Part shown: piece by piece, positions 64,000 to 64,000 of the stretch
How the letters are laid out: every line of letters begins with the position of its first letter
Numbering within the stretch: position 1 is the stretch's first letter
NCBI GenBank assembly: GCA_017517305.1
Contig: JAFWZV010000021.1
Span: 32,473 to 96,472, forward strand
Length of the DNA: 64,000 nt
Reading direction: 5' to 3'
Source of the DNA: Lachnospiraceae bacterium
Lineage (GTDB): Bacteria > Bacillota > Clostridia > Lachnospirales > Lachnospiraceae
The notes under the pieces: model-generated
What the model saw: the letters and a program-made list of their open reading frames with translations, nothing else
Database searches by the model: none
What the model was told of the DNA's origin: nothing
Program-made: the position numbers and the translations under genes

Positions 64000-64000
64000 A

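Noticed and set aside
63481-64000. Attachment site or integrated element at the tRNA cluster
   Set aside because: tRNA genes are complete and no repeat of a tRNA 3' end or integrase is seen in the window.

Overview
The window looks like a chromosomal segment of a low-GC anaerobic Firmicute, most likely Lachnospiraceae (Butyrivibrio/Roseburia/Lachnospira relatives). The reasons are AT-rich DNA with strong AGGAGG ribosome sites, a complete S10-spc-alpha ribosomal operon in Gram-positive order (zinc-type S14, adk-map-infA after secY), an enlarged L17, a ferredoxin-dependent 2-oxoacid oxidoreductase with rubredoxin, a bacitracin/lantibiotic-type (Bce) ABC system with its two-component pair, and tRNA genes without encoded CCA. 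This placement is inferred from gene content; no 16S gene is present.

Layout. 1-1.7 kb: partial membrane protein, metallo-beta-lactamase-fold hydrolase, small lipoprotein. 1.7-6.6 kb: BceAB-like ABC transporter and BceRS-like two-component system. Near-identical three-half-site operators lie upstream of both operons. 6.6-12.4 kb: tightly coupled operon of a SulP-STAS transporter and three radical SAM proteins, one with an N-terminal region resembling a degenerate DHH/DHHA1 phosphoesterase. 12.5-14.7 kb: membrane-anchored metallophosphoesterase, a formate/nitrite-family channel, then a small palindromic repeat cluster. 14.7-31.1 kb: ribosomal superoperon (rpsJ to rplQ) on the minus strand, with a strong promoter and structured leader before rpsJ and another promoter before rpmJ. 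31.2-34.9 kb: two methyltransferases flanking cardiolipin synthase. 35-39 kb: zinc-ribbon Ser/Thr kinase followed at 27 bp by citrate synthase. 39.1-46.4 kb: MoxR ATPase, DUF58, membrane and VWA proteins and a TPR protein, preceded by two uncharacterised genes. 46.5-49.2 kb: phosphoesterase and an unusual ParB-like/BMP fusion. 49.3-52.8 kb: rubredoxin and a two-polypeptide ferredoxin oxidoreductase. 53-58.5 kb: small coiled-coil protein, glutamate dehydrogenase, Lrp regulator, an intergenic region holding a large structured RNA candidate (plus strand) converging on a small RNA candidate (minus strand), a sodium-dependent transporter and a C39-like peptidase. 58.7-63.5 kb: dGTPase-like HD protein, amidase, HD-GYP protein, small proteins. 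63.5-64 kb: five tRNA genes (Leu, Asp, Met, Thr, Glu).

Most genes are ordinary core functions. The parts deserving a second look are the SulP/radical-SAM operon, the structured RNA at 55.57-55.87 kb, the MoxR-VWA/kinase neighbourhood with a kinase-citrate synthase operon, the ParB-BMP fusion, and the repeated operator architecture of the Bce system. Promoters and terminators were identified by eye; product names come from recognising family motifs, without database searches.
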